A DNA stretch of 24,231 nucleotides from the NCBI GenBank assembly GCA_016930435.1, contig JAFGGQ010000129.1, positions 1-24,231 of the forward strand, in the 5' to 3' direction. The DNA comes from a bacterium (GTDB lineage Bacteria > UBP14 > UBA6098 > JAFGQG01). Shown here piece after piece: positions 7,501-17,800 of the stretch. Both the position numbers and the translations under genes were made by a program. The first letter of the stretch is position 1, and the number at the start of each line of letters is the position of its first letter. Under the pieces are notes generated by a model that was not told the origin of the DNA, ran no database searches, and worked only from the letters and a program-made list of their open reading frames with translations.

Positions 7501-10500
7501 ATCCCGGGAAGTATGGATAGTATCCCCCCCCTGCAATCCTACTGGTACCCGCAAGCCTTCAGTTTGGGTCAGAAAGTTCATCTCATCCCCATCCCAGGCA
7601 TCGTAATAGGAGTTATCGGTATTTGGACTAAGTGGATCCAGCCCATTTATCAATTCGAATTTATCGCCCAGTCCGTCGCCATCCGTATCCCGGTTATTGG
7701 GATTCGTACCGAATACATACTCTAACTGGTCTTCCAGGGAGTCAGAGTCCTGGTCATGGATATAATATAAAATGAAAATATCGCCTTTTTTCAGTATTGT
7801 ACCACCCCCCAGATATTTATTTCCGGTCGTCGGATCTTCAGGGAAATCATCGATGCGGAATGGTTCCGTAATGGTATCGATACTGGAAACGATGATCCAT
7901 CTGCCGAATGTGGTAAGGGTATCACAGAGTGGATCATCGGGAACGATGGTGTCGTTGTAGTCAACATTAGGAAAGCAACCCACTCCAATCAGACTGTCCA
8001 CACCGCTTATATCGTCATAGAAAAACTGCTCTATCTTGATTCCTTCATAAACATTTACAAATTCTCGAAAGGTATAAAATGAATCATCCGGCGATTCACG
8101 TTCGCCTTCAGGTTTTACAGGTGATTCTTTGAGGATATTAGCCAGGTCGCTTTCGCCGGGATAGACACACATCAAGGTAACATAATTACGATGGGCAGCT
8201 AAGATGGAGGTCCAATCGCAGAGATTATCGGGACTGAAAATCCCGTCGGTTCCTGTACAATATGAGGGAGGTTGAGAGATTACATGCTGCATAACATCTG
8301 CTTTTTCGAAATCGTCAATAAAGTCTCTGTAAAGATCATTCTCATAGGATGCAGTGAGAAATGTTCCGGTGAGCAGTTCAAGGGTAACGCCGATCTTAGC
8401 GGCTGCATAGCCTATACCCGGAGTAACAGGAAGGATAAATGAGATTATAGAATTTGCTATGGTAACACCAAGGCAAAAGTTCTTGAAGCGATCCAGCTCT
8501 GGTATTCCATTACTAGTAGATCCTATTTCGGTCTCCAGACCAACTAATTCATATAGCCGGTGACTGAAAAATTTGATCAGGGAATCGGGCAATTCTGTTG
8601 TTCCCCCGGAATAGGGGATCAACCCATCGATTCCGGAGATATCCTGAAGGGCAGCAAAGGTTCTGGTAATGTCTCCGGGCCAGTAAACATCGACTGCCAT
8701 GTTAAAGTAATCATCGCCATAAGGGTTATAATCCAGGGGTTCAGTACCAATATTCCGGACGGTAAAGACATTGATCACCTGAGTTTGGCTATAATCGTAA
8801 GTGGTGTTAGAGGTCATTTCCCAGGCGTTGGTGATGGTGTTGGTAGATTTGGCGGTCATTTTAGCCTTACCGTGTGGCGATATCCAGGGGATAAAACCGA
8901 GTTTGAGGGAAATCCCTAATCCTCCCTCGTTTTCGATCTCAGCGGTGAGGGCACTTGAACCCGATATTCCCCGGGCGGCTGTAAAAGTGCTGTTGAAGGG
9001 TAATCTGATCTTGTCCTTCTCATGCCGGAGGTCCACCTGGGGGTAAGCAGGAATTAGGGGGTGGCAGCCATTTCGGACTACATAAGGGAGAGGATCATCG
9101 AGAGGGTAGGGGTAATCTCCGGATTTGAACCACCATGACATCCATTCGAGTCGGTCATCATACTGGTCCCAGTCCGTGCTGGAACAATAAGGGTCCCCGA
9201 TCCATCCGCAGACATTAGCCTGGAAATAAATTTCAGCACCATTGGGAATAGCGTCGCCATCCCAGTCCTGGAAATGGGAGATCCAATCCGGCCGGGGAGG
9301 GGTGAAAAATTCATATATCTTGGAATGGTCATTAGGGGCTCCTGTTGAATTATCGGAATGCTGGAGTAGGGGGCAGGAATTCCAGAGGTATTCGAAGTAA
9401 TCGTCCAGCCCATCGCCATCGGTATCGAATCCGTCCATTGCGCCGGGAACGAGAGGCGGTTCCGAAAAGGTTTTCACGAAATTAAATCCTGTGAGGGTAT
9501 CGGTATAAATATAGTTGCTCATAGATGGGGGGCTGCCATCATACCCGGCAGGATAATAAGCAGCGATAAATTGGAGCCGATCCCAGTAATGTGAACCGTA
9601 TTCTTCGAAGTTCATACCGCCAAAGAGGTGACCGAGTTCTTCCATCATAGTGGGGATGCCATCGAAATCAGGATCTTCGTCGCCGTAATAGCTGGGCCAG
9701 TCCTCTACGATGCGCATGATACGAGGTGTCCGGAATTCTCTTACGAAGCGGGTCAGGGCTTCTTCACCATAGTGTTTGTAAACATACATTCGAGTAGCTC
9801 TATCCCTTAATGCTAATGCTTCACGTTCTTCTCCCTCTTTTACCAAACGTTCATATTTAAACTGAATAGGAGTTCCCTGAGCACGATGATTAAGCATCGG
9901 TCGGAAGGTGCTGGAGGGAGTGATATCATCCTTATAAATCTTGGGTTGAGGCGAAACTAAAGGATCCACAGGCTTTCGATGAATAGGTGGGAACATTCCA
10001 AGCTTAAAATACATTTCAAAATCATTATGCTCTTCACCTTCTGTATAAGCATCCAGGGGATCGGTGTTCATGATCAACTCAAGCCCGTCCGGAACACCAT
10101 CCCCATCACTGTCATCCCTGCAGGGGTCCAGACCTAATAGCTCTTTGGTTACCGGGCTGATATTCTTTAGCTGATCATATTTTTTAAGATTCGAAGTGGG
10201 GAAATGAAGTTCAGATAGGGCGTAAGGTTCACAGAATGTTTCGATCCTGTAAGGGTAGGGCTCAAGGGAGGGCAGTGGGGCTGCTCCATTGAATTGAGCA
10301 TTACTGAACCAGATACTTTGGTTTATCCAAAAATCTAAACCAGCAGGGTCAGCGAGATTTACACAAGGATTGTAAGGGGAAGCATAGACTATAGCTGTCC
10401 AGGTATAATCATAATATTTCGACTCATCGCAAGCAATTGAAAATCTTTTTTCGGAATTGAAACCGATCCATTGCCTTCCCCCCTTAACCTTTTCCTTGAT

Positions 10501-11223
10501 AAATAATCCTTCTGATGAGTAAGCCCAGGTTAACGGATGAGAATGCAATTCCAATTTATAATTTCCAGATTCATCAGGGGACAGGGAAAAATGACTTCGA
10601 AGCATAATTCGGCTTATATCGGGGCAGTACCAGTTGGAAAGCTCTTCACCAGTAAGCAAGGAGGATGTGTTATGGTCGTAAACCTGACGGGCGTTTAGGA
10701 AGGAGTGTTCCACCATGAAGCTCTTTCCGTATTCCAGGTAAACAAGGTTCAGGGAGATGGTTGAGCTATCCTTCAGGCTGAAATTGATATTCGGGGCTGC
10801 GTTTATGGTGTTAAAGCTGTTGCTGTGATCTCCCGGGCAAGATTGGCCGGGTTTTATAGAGTACAGGTTCTCCGAACCATATTCAGGAAAGCCTTGCCAC
10901 AGATCGTGAAACTGGGCAAATTGATTACCCAGGCAGAATTCACCTAACAACTCCAATTCCTTGCCATACTGGGCAACCGGGATAATGCGATTGTCGAGAA
11001 GTGTGCCTGCTTTTGAGTGTAAAGCGTATAGTAAATATAGTTCCCCGGGACCGTTCAGGGCATCCTGGAAAGTTTTAACTTCCATAGCGACAAGGCCCTC
11101 ATTTAGTAGATGGGTGGTAATATCACCTGCAAATGGTGGTACCGCAGCATATTGCCCCCACAGAAAGTTAAAAAATGCCACAGATATAATTAATACAAAC
11201 AGCCATATCCGGATTTTAAACAT
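4582..11223 (-). CDS. Giant secreted calcium-repeat protein with binary-toxin-B/PA-like segment
   Basis: 2213 aa, signal peptide about 1-23. Asp-rich calcium-binding loops of the thrombospondin-3/binary-toxin type occur near residues 370-387 (DSDGDGVPDGLE), 517-530, 598-612 (DTDGDGLDDYFE), 653-666 (DWDGDAIPNGAE), 1157-1193 (two loops) and 1280-1292. Residues about 700-835 resemble the domain 1/2 junction and membrane-inserting strand region of anthrax protective antigen: HPLIPAYPQV (721-730; PA has HPLVAAYPIV), a small-residue alternating stretch (751-800), then a segment like PA's W-x-E ... VNTGTAPIYN (here NAWEMTSN ... VRNIGTEPLDYN). A hydrophobic, Gly-rich stretch lies at about 918-958. 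The C-terminal ~850 residues look like several beta-sandwich modules, each ending in a strand such as AYLDNLTI, AFVDHVSL or IFIDEILI. No enzyme motif and no sorting domain was seen. A toxin-like or adhesive surface role is inferred. It lies 45 bp after the 987-aa gene. Confidence 0.7.
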   Translation of the reverse strand: MFKIRIWLFVLIISVAFFNFLWGQYAAVPPFAGDITTHLLNEGLVAMEVKTFQDALNGPGELYLLYALHSKAGTLLDNRIIPVAQYGKELELLGEFCLGNQFAQFHDLWQGFPEYGSENLYSIKPGQSCPGDHSNSFNTINAAPNINFSLKDSSTISLNLVYLEYGKSFMVEHSFLNARQVYDHNTSSLLTGEELSNWYCPDISRIMLRSHFSLSPDESGNYKLELHSHPLTWAYSSEGLFIKEKVKGGRQWIGFNSEKRFSIACDESKYYDYTWTAIVYASPYNPCVNLADPAGLDFWINQSIWFSNAQFNGAAPLPSLEPYPYRIETFCEPYALSELHFPTSNLKKYDQLKNISPVTKELLGLDPCRDDSDGDGVPDGLELIMNTDPLDAYTEGEEHNDFEMYFKLGMFPPIHRKPVDPLVSPQPKIYKDDITPSSTFRPMLNHRAQGTPIQFKYERLVKEGEEREALALRDRATRMYVYKHYGEEALTRFVREFRTPRIMRIVEDWPSYYGDEDPDFDGIPTMMEELGHLFGGMNFEEYGSHYWDRLQFIAAYYPAGYDGSPPSMSNYIYTDTLTGFNFVKTFSEPPLVPGAMDGFDTDGDGLDDYFEYLWNSCPLLQHSDNSTGAPNDHSKIYEFFTPPRPDWISHFQDWDGDAIPNGAEIYFQANVCGWIGDPYCSSTDWDQYDDRLEWMSWWFKSGDYPYPLDDPLPYVVRNGCHPLIPAYPQVDLRHEKDKIRLPFNSTFTAARGISGSSALTAEIENEGGLGISLKLGFIPWISPHGKAKMTAKSTNTITNAWEMTSNTTYDYSQTQVINVFTVRNIGTEPLDYNPYGDDYFNMAVDVYWPGDITRTFAALQDISGIDGLIPYSGGTTELPDSLIKFFSHRLYELVGLETEIGSTSNGIPELDRFKNFCLGVTIANSIISFILPVTPGIGYAAAKIGVTLELLTGTFLTASYENDLYRDFIDDFEKADVMQHVISQPPSYCTGTDGIFSPDNLCDWTSILAAHRNYVTLMCVYPGESDLANILKESPVKPEGERESPDDSFYTFREFVNVYEGIKIEQFFYDDISGVDSLIGVGCFPNVDYNDTIVPDDPLCDTLTTFGRWIIVSSIDTITEPFRIDDFPEDPTTGNKYLGGGTILKKGDIFILYYIHDQDSDSLEDQLEYVFGTNPNNRDTDGDGLGDKFELINGLDPLSPNTDNSYYDAWDGDEMNFLTQTEGLRVPVGLQGGDTIHTSRDSWDDFLMGSPRVDSYGHLDFVPYVYNMGGFNSKNDDQYMDGNVNGVPDWLEKYFHDPSERWEGRFSITWDGEQTIEHPWGYSDNIFEFHKVDFHPSCTTHLSKRITLPADPDNGVLEISFDDLSKTNDIWDNSYIYFKLFNCNIHVEKSMELSYDFAPLTSNAKTMCIDFIFEEGSRSIVVDSFLDITGTRMHPAWRPTESIEVGEFNRVTASLNPFVGKTIIGILLGYEDQPNENEDLVHAYLDNLTIRVKNIVLDFEDENAPDGGFSENDLIGFSPKFKGWNNAGTMPTCTLSVLPSPDPRETTYITIDTMPFGPFGNVFEVSGYMPLLDKELSETDNPSFRFALLPNDLEYRIDAWTAMGYYIWQEYSPQFLPDRPDLPQLNPPKVLVDLEIYNPETGETWYMLDYLEEIGEHATDQWGTPLISSFRNEIDSDSDLVWRPVSGDYWRYIDIQLPDVLEGWLVQDVHLIYETDLPMVGNLRAFVDHVSLFERKDEFYADEYGINVHFGDMINGTYDNNADTIIDWEERNIHNVPEARFYNAFTKTTYASLLKSNYTGPWQFDVDTLTDDTTWQWFRTSTLSPDTAYSWYVTFAIDPLDSAYKLPKFWIHPDDIFTTLLDVDSFMTATWEDDNPRKMYGYISNMTGDLDHIYDPIIITRREKDGGEGLLHITSFDSLNVDSTKLFDIEQTPVCTLCTKHCLFLMYEGRIDEGEYSVGYKLQGRNQIVWFDPVNSSYPAKFRYPVPFSLDGADSIRTAESIWIKASPQADGYLDNLIYRRAFYRSFEPNEPDDIILNNLTVSENIAVAGEHCAIVHIDDAGPLAPPPTHGNYFLRINGEFTGFSPARAQYVLFEFPFPNELRFNDNSSLNFNIAYNFDPPTGLGNGIIDFELELEGGGTAWLSEFYIIDDLGDIYAPQLRTDPVGGWVNINLGLAALPEGTKATKVAFYFKKPTVIGPGNYEIFIDEILISF

Positions 11224-11268
11224 CCTTCACCGCCTTTTATTATAAATATGTTAATCAGACATCTGAGA

Positions 11269-14232
11269 TCATTTACCCATTGGTATCCAGGATTTTTGCC
11301 ACCAACCAATTGTGCTTGAAGTGGGAGTGGCCGAAAATTTGAAGTAATATCCTGCTGGAACTGGTACAGAGGTTCCTGATTGGTGAGAACTTTCAAAAGT
11401 GCAGAAGTAGTAAATATCATTAGGCGAAGTTAAACCCGGGTCTTCATCTGCAAATATTACCAGATCGTAAATCCTTTCACCGCTAAAAACCAAAAACCCG
11501 TCGGTTTCAGCATAATATTCAACATCCTCATCAATATCTTGAATTTCACTGAAGAGGTGGACTGTCCCGTGGACTTCTAAGGTTGCTTCGGGATTTGTAG
11601 TACCAATTCCCACTTTTCCTTCTTCGGTGACCACGAAGTTTGTATTTTTGACACCGGACATATAGGTCTCAAACATAAAGTCTTTATCAGGATCCCCGTT
11701 TGAACGGCCTCCCGCATAGGGATTACCTGCTCCAATACCCCAGGCAAAAGTGCCGGAATCAGGCATAGCAGTCAGGACTATTGTATAAACAGAACCATTC
11801 TCAAGAATCGCAGGATCATTAAAAGTAAAATAATACCAGTCCCAACCGGGAATATCGCGATTTTCAACTTGTTCTGCAATTAAGGTACCACCTGTCCCTT
11901 CTCCTTCATATATTCTAAGATATGCAATGATATCTGTCCATAAATAAAGTCCAACCTTTATAAAAAACCCGTCCATACCCGCAGTGAAGGATTGCCATCT
12001 GGTTCCACCAGCACCAACATAGCCCCCTACTTCCGCGTGTTGATCCAATGTTCCATCATTAGTAGGCGCAACATGGAATTTGCCTTCAGGTTCATAAGTG
12101 CCTACACCCAGTTGACCATTGAATCCGGATTCATACTGTCCGATCTCCAAAGCGCTTTCAGAATGATATGACCGCCAATCATCAGCGAGATTGATATGCA
12201 GTTTCCCAGTCCCCCACCCGGAATTTAAAGAGGAGTATATTAGCGCGCCGGTGTGATCGTGATAATCACTTCCAAGTAAGGAGTCAGTGGCTAACTGAAT
12301 GGCATGGTTGAGCAGAAGATCATTATTATCAGAGCTTTCGCCACCGATACTGAATCCGCCATTCCGAACTACAACCCCACTGCCGGTATTATTTTGGAGA
12401 TAAAGTAAATCATTCACGGCATCGATCTCATTTCCATCGAGGAGCATATATTGGCTTCCTGTTTGGAGTTTAAGTGATGCTTTTTCGCCATCATTATCGG
12501 GCCCGTAGAAATAGCCGCCGGCATCATGTCCGCGGCCATATACGCCATAGCCAATACCTTCTGCTCCCGGATCGTCTCCATCCCCATAGAGTCCATAAAC
12601 CATTGACCCTCCGGATGCGACACCTTTTACTCCGTAAAATTCGCTGCCAGGCGCTACTCCCTCGGCGGTACTGGCGCGAGCCCACAATCCGTAACCATCG
12701 GAAGCAGCCGGACCCCAGCGCTCGATTTGCATCCCGTACCACTCACCAGCAAATTCACTGGCCAGATCCCTCACCTGAAGCAGCCAGGTGGTATCACGGT
12801 CATATATCCGGAAATCTACAATCTCCGCAGTAGTGTCAAGGGGTTCGATATAATCACCTTCATCATACCATAAGCTTATTATATCAAAAATACTGATAAG
12901 AGGTGTCCAGTTTGAATCAGCTGTATATACTAAAATACCGCCCAATGGAGGTGTTGTATCTTGAACATCGCCAAAATCCCGGAGATTATGGTTATTAAAA
13001 AAATCATTAACCGGGATATTTGACCAATGGGGATTAGTATATTGCAGAAGGTCGCCGATTCCGGGGGTTTCCGCTTGAACATCCCCCAGATCGGAAATGG
13101 AGTTGTCTTCCAGGCTGTCCTGGGTAACCGGAACAGTGATATCCCATTCAATTGAATTTTCGATAATTCTCAGTGTATTATGCAACGAACCCAGAGAATC
13201 AACCGGTTCCCAGATGATTTGATCGATAAGTTCGTTTTCAAAGTCATCGTCGAAATCAAACACCGGTTTCCAGACAGAATCAACAGCATTCCAGCCCAGC
13301 ACCTGATTATCCATCACCGAATCGATCAACACATCCTGAAGGTGATTTAAAGTTATATATGTATCAACATAGGCAGTGAGGGTGTCCCAATTAACCGAGA
13401 GGGATTCCACGATAGAACCATTTCCGAACAGCGAATTATCGTGAATTACCACTTGTGTTCCCCAGTTATCGCCAATACCACCTGAATCAACGGAGGTAGG
13501 TCTCCACTGGTTAACCGCTTCCACCCATGTCAGTACATAGCCGTCCTCTACGCCGGCGGAATTTACATTGGCAAGATCATCGAGAATAATGTTCTGGTTA
13601 ATGTAGTTGTACAGGGTATCCCAATTCAGTCCCAGTGGTTCGATCAGGGTACCATCGCCTATCAGGGATGGGTCGGTTATCGCTACCTGGGTACCCCAGT
13701 TATCCGTAGTGCCTGCCCCGCCGATATCATTTGCAGGTCGCCATTCGCCGGGAACATCCATCCACTTTAATACCTGGCCATTGACAACACCTGTCGTGCT
13801 GACATCATTAAGGTCATCAAGTTCAGCAGCTCCACCTCCGGTACCACTGCCACCCACAACAGAATCGGCGATGGCTGCCCTGAAGGCATAAGGGGAAGCG
13901 GTGAGCATTACACGGGGCTCCAGATGATCGCCATCAACCCAGATCTCCAACCAGTATTCAATGTCAAAGGCCAGGTCCAAAGGGGTAAGAGAACCCAGAA
14001 TGACATCGAATAATCCCTTATGAACTGTGACCCCGGCATGGAGTTCTTCCCAAATAATAATGTTTCCGGTATCCGAATTGAATAGTCGAAATACTATTTG
14101 GACGGTGTCTGTAATACCTAAACCAGCGTTATCAGTTATTCGTCCCTGGTAGGTTATCAATCTGGGAATACTCAATGCAGAAGAGAATAAAATGATTATT
14201 AGGATAAAAACAACTACACTGACTTTTCGCAT
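11269..14232 (-). CDS. Tail-fibre/adhesin-like exported repeat protein (987 aa)
   Basis: Signal peptide about 1-21, then an N-terminal module (IPRLITYQGRI ... GLFDVILGSLTPLDL ... SPYAFRAAIADS, residues 22-124) shared with the 1468-aa protein encoded next upstream. Residues 138-425 hold degenerate repeats beginning LDDLNDV (138), LDDLANV (217), LNHLQDV (295), ISDLGDV (379) and LRDFGDV (417). The first two include DNWGTQV and NWDTL blocks and are about 80 aa long, as in phage tail fibres. A YGLYG/YGVYG-rich region and a KVGIGTTNPEATLEVHG block follow. The C-terminal part is beta-rich with a carbohydrate-binding-like section (VYTIVLTA); no ligand can be named. AAGGGA precedes the ATG. It probably begins the transcript that continues into the 2213-aa gene. 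There is no sorting domain or catalytic motif. Confidence 0.7.
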   Translation of the reverse strand: MRKVSVVVFILIIILFSSALSIPRLITYQGRITDNAGLGITDTVQIVFRLFNSDTGNIIIWEELHAGVTVHKGLFDVILGSLTPLDLAFDIEYWLEIWVDGDHLEPRVMLTASPYAFRAAIADSVVGGSGTGGGAAELDDLNDVSTTGVVNGQVLKWMDVPGEWRPANDIGGAGTTDNWGTQVAITDPSLIGDGTLIEPLGLNWDTLYNYINQNIILDDLANVNSAGVEDGYVLTWVEAVNQWRPTSVDSGGIGDNWGTQVVIHDNSLFGNGSIVESLSVNWDTLTAYVDTYITLNHLQDVLIDSVMDNQVLGWNAVDSVWKPVFDFDDDFENELIDQIIWEPVDSLGSLHNTLRIIENSIEWDITVPVTQDSLEDNSISDLGDVQAETPGIGDLLQYTNPHWSNIPVNDFFNNHNLRDFGDVQDTTPPLGGILVYTADSNWTPLISIFDIISLWYDEGDYIEPLDTTAEIVDFRIYDRDTTWLLQVRDLASEFAGEWYGMQIERWGPAASDGYGLWARASTAEGVAPGSEFYGVKGVASGGSMVYGLYGDGDDPGAEGIGYGVYGRGHDAGGYFYGPDNDGEKASLKLQTGSQYMLLDGNEIDAVNDLLYLQNNTGSGVVVRNGGFSIGGESSDNNDLLLNHAIQLATDSLLGSDYHDHTGALIYSSLNSGWGTGKLHINLADDWRSYHSESALEIGQYESGFNGQLGVGTYEPEGKFHVAPTNDGTLDQHAEVGGYVGAGGTRWQSFTAGMDGFFIKVGLYLWTDIIAYLRIYEGEGTGGTLIAEQVENRDIPGWDWYYFTFNDPAILENGSVYTIVLTAMPDSGTFAWGIGAGNPYAGGRSNGDPDKDFMFETYMSGVKNTNFVVTEEGKVGIGTTNPEATLEVHGTVHLFSEIQDIDEDVEYYAETDGFLVFSGERIYDLVIFADEDPGLTSPNDIYYFCTFESSHQSGTSVPVPAGYYFKFSATPTSSTIGWWQKSWIPMGK

Positions 14233-14873
14233 TTTGTCCCTTTCATGTTGGTTAAAAAGTTAGAAAAAAAGGATAACTGTGATGCTTTTTCTCATATTTG
14301 CCAAACGACTACTAACGTAAATTGCTTTAAAGATAGAGCAAACAATTATTAGTCCGTTTATAAAAATAACTTCAGTATATATAAATTGGGAGAATAGATA
14401 AACGCAAGGTTTTTTTTTCAAACAGGCATTTTTTTTGTGCGCAGCTTGAATGGGCTGTGGGAGTCCTGCAGTAGCTGGACTCGGTCAAAATCGCTGGTTG
14501 ATTATTGGTTGGGAATCTATTATCGCATATTTAGTGGCATTAAGTTAGCGATGTAATCAATCGAGGGTGAATGGATTTTAAAGAATGTTTGTATAATAAA
14601 CGGTTTTATGATGGCATTGTTGGTATTCGGATGCCTAAATAGCGATTTTGACCCGTTCCGGATTGAAGGTTAAATTACAATGGACTGATGAAATTCCACT
14701 TTTGTCGCTTAATAAAAAGCCAGAATGTAGATCAACGGGATGGAGAATGTAGAATACTACAGGGAAATTCACGGATAACATAATATCATTACTACGGGAG
14801 AATCCAGTCAATCCGGAAGCCACAGCCCCTATCAATAGCAATGTGATTTTATCTATTCAGCAGCAATTATCGA
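14233..14873. other. 640-bp spacer between the two fibre-like genes
   Basis: No convincing gene. It contains a hairpin (GAGTCC 14461-14466 with GGACTC 14477-14482, 10-base loop) and long T-runs on the plus strand (14410-14440). The part next to the 987-aa gene (14233-14400) is AT-rich and should hold that gene's promoter. An open frame of 68 codons at 14635-14841 on the minus strand shows no recognisable protein character. Confidence 0.4.
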
Positions 14874-17800
14874 CTATTCAGTCTGTTGCCCTCCGTTTTT
14901 ATTATTAAGCCATTCCTCCAAATATTCGCTGGGAACATCATTAATGTCCGGATAGAGAAAAGGATCCGCATATAGACCCGGTACAATTTTCATCCGAAGG
15001 TCCTCATAAAGCTTTCTTTTAGCTACAACGCGGTAGTTAAATTGTGCTTCACAAGGGGCATCAGGAGCATTCAGTATAAAACCATTCTGGGTATTTTCGA
15101 CCCACCAATTACCCAGGGGGGCCAGGGGCGTGATATAGACCATAAGTGGATTTTCATCGTTTATGGTAACCGTTTCAAGGTAATCATCTTTAAGAGCTAT
15201 AGTTGCCTGACCCGAATTTACGATTCCTATTCCAAAATCTTCGAACCAGAGATTAGGAGATTCCATAGCGTACATTTCACGGGGTCCTTCGCTGGTAGCC
15301 ACTACCGCAGGTTTGGTACCGGAGCAGCCCAGATTTCCGGATGCATATACACCATAACGTGTGACTGCGCTTCCAAAGGTTGTTCCATAAACTCCATAGG
15401 CAGTCGATCCGTTCTCACCCTTTCCGTAAACTCCATATACTGTTCCTGTACCTGAGCCACCACCAGTATTGATTCCAACTACTCCATAACCAGATGTATT
15501 AGTAGTAAATCCAGCAACTCCATTTCTGCCTATAAATAGACCACCAGGTACCCAAAAAGGCCATTCTTCGAAGGAAAGGTCACCCTGGACCCCGCAGACT
15601 CCAAAATCATCGATACTCTCTACTGCAAAATAACCACCAAAGGCGGTGCCAAAGGCTGAAGTAGCTGTACCATATACACCGTATGAGTGCTCCGGTCCCG
15701 CACCCCCGCCATAAGAATTTGCTTTGGCATAAACTCCGTAGGAGTAACCATCGTCTTCAAAGCCTACCGCGTCGAAATAGCCACCAAAAGAGGTATCCAT
15801 GGAGGTGTATTGATAAGCATTAAGGCCAACCTTATTCCGGGGAGCTACACCCACTCCCAGGTTATTTGTAAAATATCCCTTGCCCTGAAAGTAACCAGCG
15901 TAATCAAAGCCTCCAATATAGCCCCAGTTTGTAGGAGTGTCAATATCTGCACCATAACTGCCAACTACACCATACCCGCTGGAGCCTGCCCCGTAATTGT
16001 GGCCCCATGTCCCGATGTTTGCTGATCCAGGCCACGGTCCTGTTCCGTATCCACCTATTATACCAATGCTATAAATATAGGGGGCGGTTGGTGTTCCATC
16101 GGAATTCCCGACTCCAACAAGAGCGGAAGAGTAGTGCGAATTATTGCTATAAATATGAACAGTTCCTTCACGGTTCCCTTCGTTGATATCGTTCAAGATT
16201 TCTAACCGGTGGGCGGGTTCAGAAGTGCCAATGCCTACATTACCATTTCCTGATATAGTCACTAAATCCCCTGTTTCGGAGTAATAGAAATTAAGCCGCG
16301 CATCTCCAGGTAATCCAGTTTCCTTGGTCATTCCTGCGATTGTAAAATACTCCGTACCAGAAGTATTCATAAAGCTTAACCTGGCAAACTCGTTTTCATC
16401 TTCATATAATAGAACTTGTGGATAATTAATAAAACTGTTGGTATTTATTTGTACTTTGGCAAACGGGTTGGGAATACCAATACCTACCATACTGGCATCA
16501 AGCCATAATAAATTGTTGGAGTGTATCTTGAGGTGGTCGTCTAACCATTCTTCCAGATAAACAAATTGTCCGTCTCCCCAGTTCAACCGGGCTAATGAAG
16601 TATAAACCCCTGGCCCCAATAAACGCAAGGCAAAAAAGGTATCGGGATTTGACACGGTTAATGTATTCATGTTAGGGGCAGACCCCGCTTCGAAATAACC
16701 ATAGCCATTAAAATAACCGGCATAATTGTTGGTAGCGCCAGTGGCTTCTGAATAAATTCCATAGTTGTTGACTCCGGCGCCATCGCAGACCGCGTATAGG
16801 GCGTAATTGATTTCGTTGGTGTCATTATTCCAGCCATAAATCGCAACCCCATTTTCTCCAGCATCAGGTTTTATCCCTAAAACACCAATATTGACTGGAT
16901 TATAGGGCAGGTAATTTGGGGCTAAAACCCCCAGTTGCCCTTCTGCGAAAATAGTCCCTGATTGATCAGTTCCTCTAACCGCAGCTTTACTATTGCTATA
17001 ATTCTGAACATACAAACCATAGCCGTCCGGGTCAGTAACCTCACCTGCCGCAATGTCACCGCTGTGATATATTTCACCGGAAAGGCCGCTCCCGCTGGAG
17101 TAAGCCCAGTCATTATCCCCGCCTCCTCCACCTGCTAACAGGTCGTATTCGGTTCCGCCATCATCCATGAAGTACAACCGACTGTCTGACCCTTTGACAT
17201 ATAGTTTTCCGAAATCTGCACTGCTGGAAGGAGGGGTGCCCTCCTTCATACTAAGAACTCCATGAAGAGTGAGCTTCTCGTTACGGGTAGCATTACCAAT
17301 ACTGACAAATCCTGAATCATGATCGACGAGCAGATTACGGGCTATATATACAAATCCTCCAAAGTCATTTATATATAACTCTGCTGGTGCGCTGCCATTC
17401 CGGGCGTGAATCTCATTATTGTCCAAAGTGATATGCCTATCAGCGGGATCCCCGATGTTCAATATTCCATCGGTAGTTACACTAATGTGTCTGGTCCCCC
17501 TGATATCCAATTTAGCGGTGGGAGAGGGGGTTCCCAGTCCCAGCTCCTGGTCGGTTTCATCCCAGTAAATGGGGGCGGGAGCTCCTATTGTGGAGTCGTC
17601 TTCCCAGATAGCCAATTTATCAGCGGTTCCACTTCCTCCGATACCACCGCCAGCCCCGCCGGTCAGGTCTTCAGCGGGTGCCCATTGAATCCCATTGAAT
17701 TTCAGTATCTGATTAGGCGAGGGTGCAACAGACGACAGGGGTATCGATCGCAACCCAACAACCTGTGGATTCGGGTATGTGCCGTCCAGATCGGCTCCAG

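Noticed and set aside
14461-14482. Hairpin in the 14233-14873 spacer as terminator of the 1468-aa gene
   Set aside because: It is about 390 bp past the stop codon and lacks a T-run on the minus strand; kept only as a remark.
14635-14841. Minus-strand open frame of 68 codons in the fibre-gene spacer
   Set aside because: No ribosome site, no recognisable motif, and a composition not clearly protein-like.
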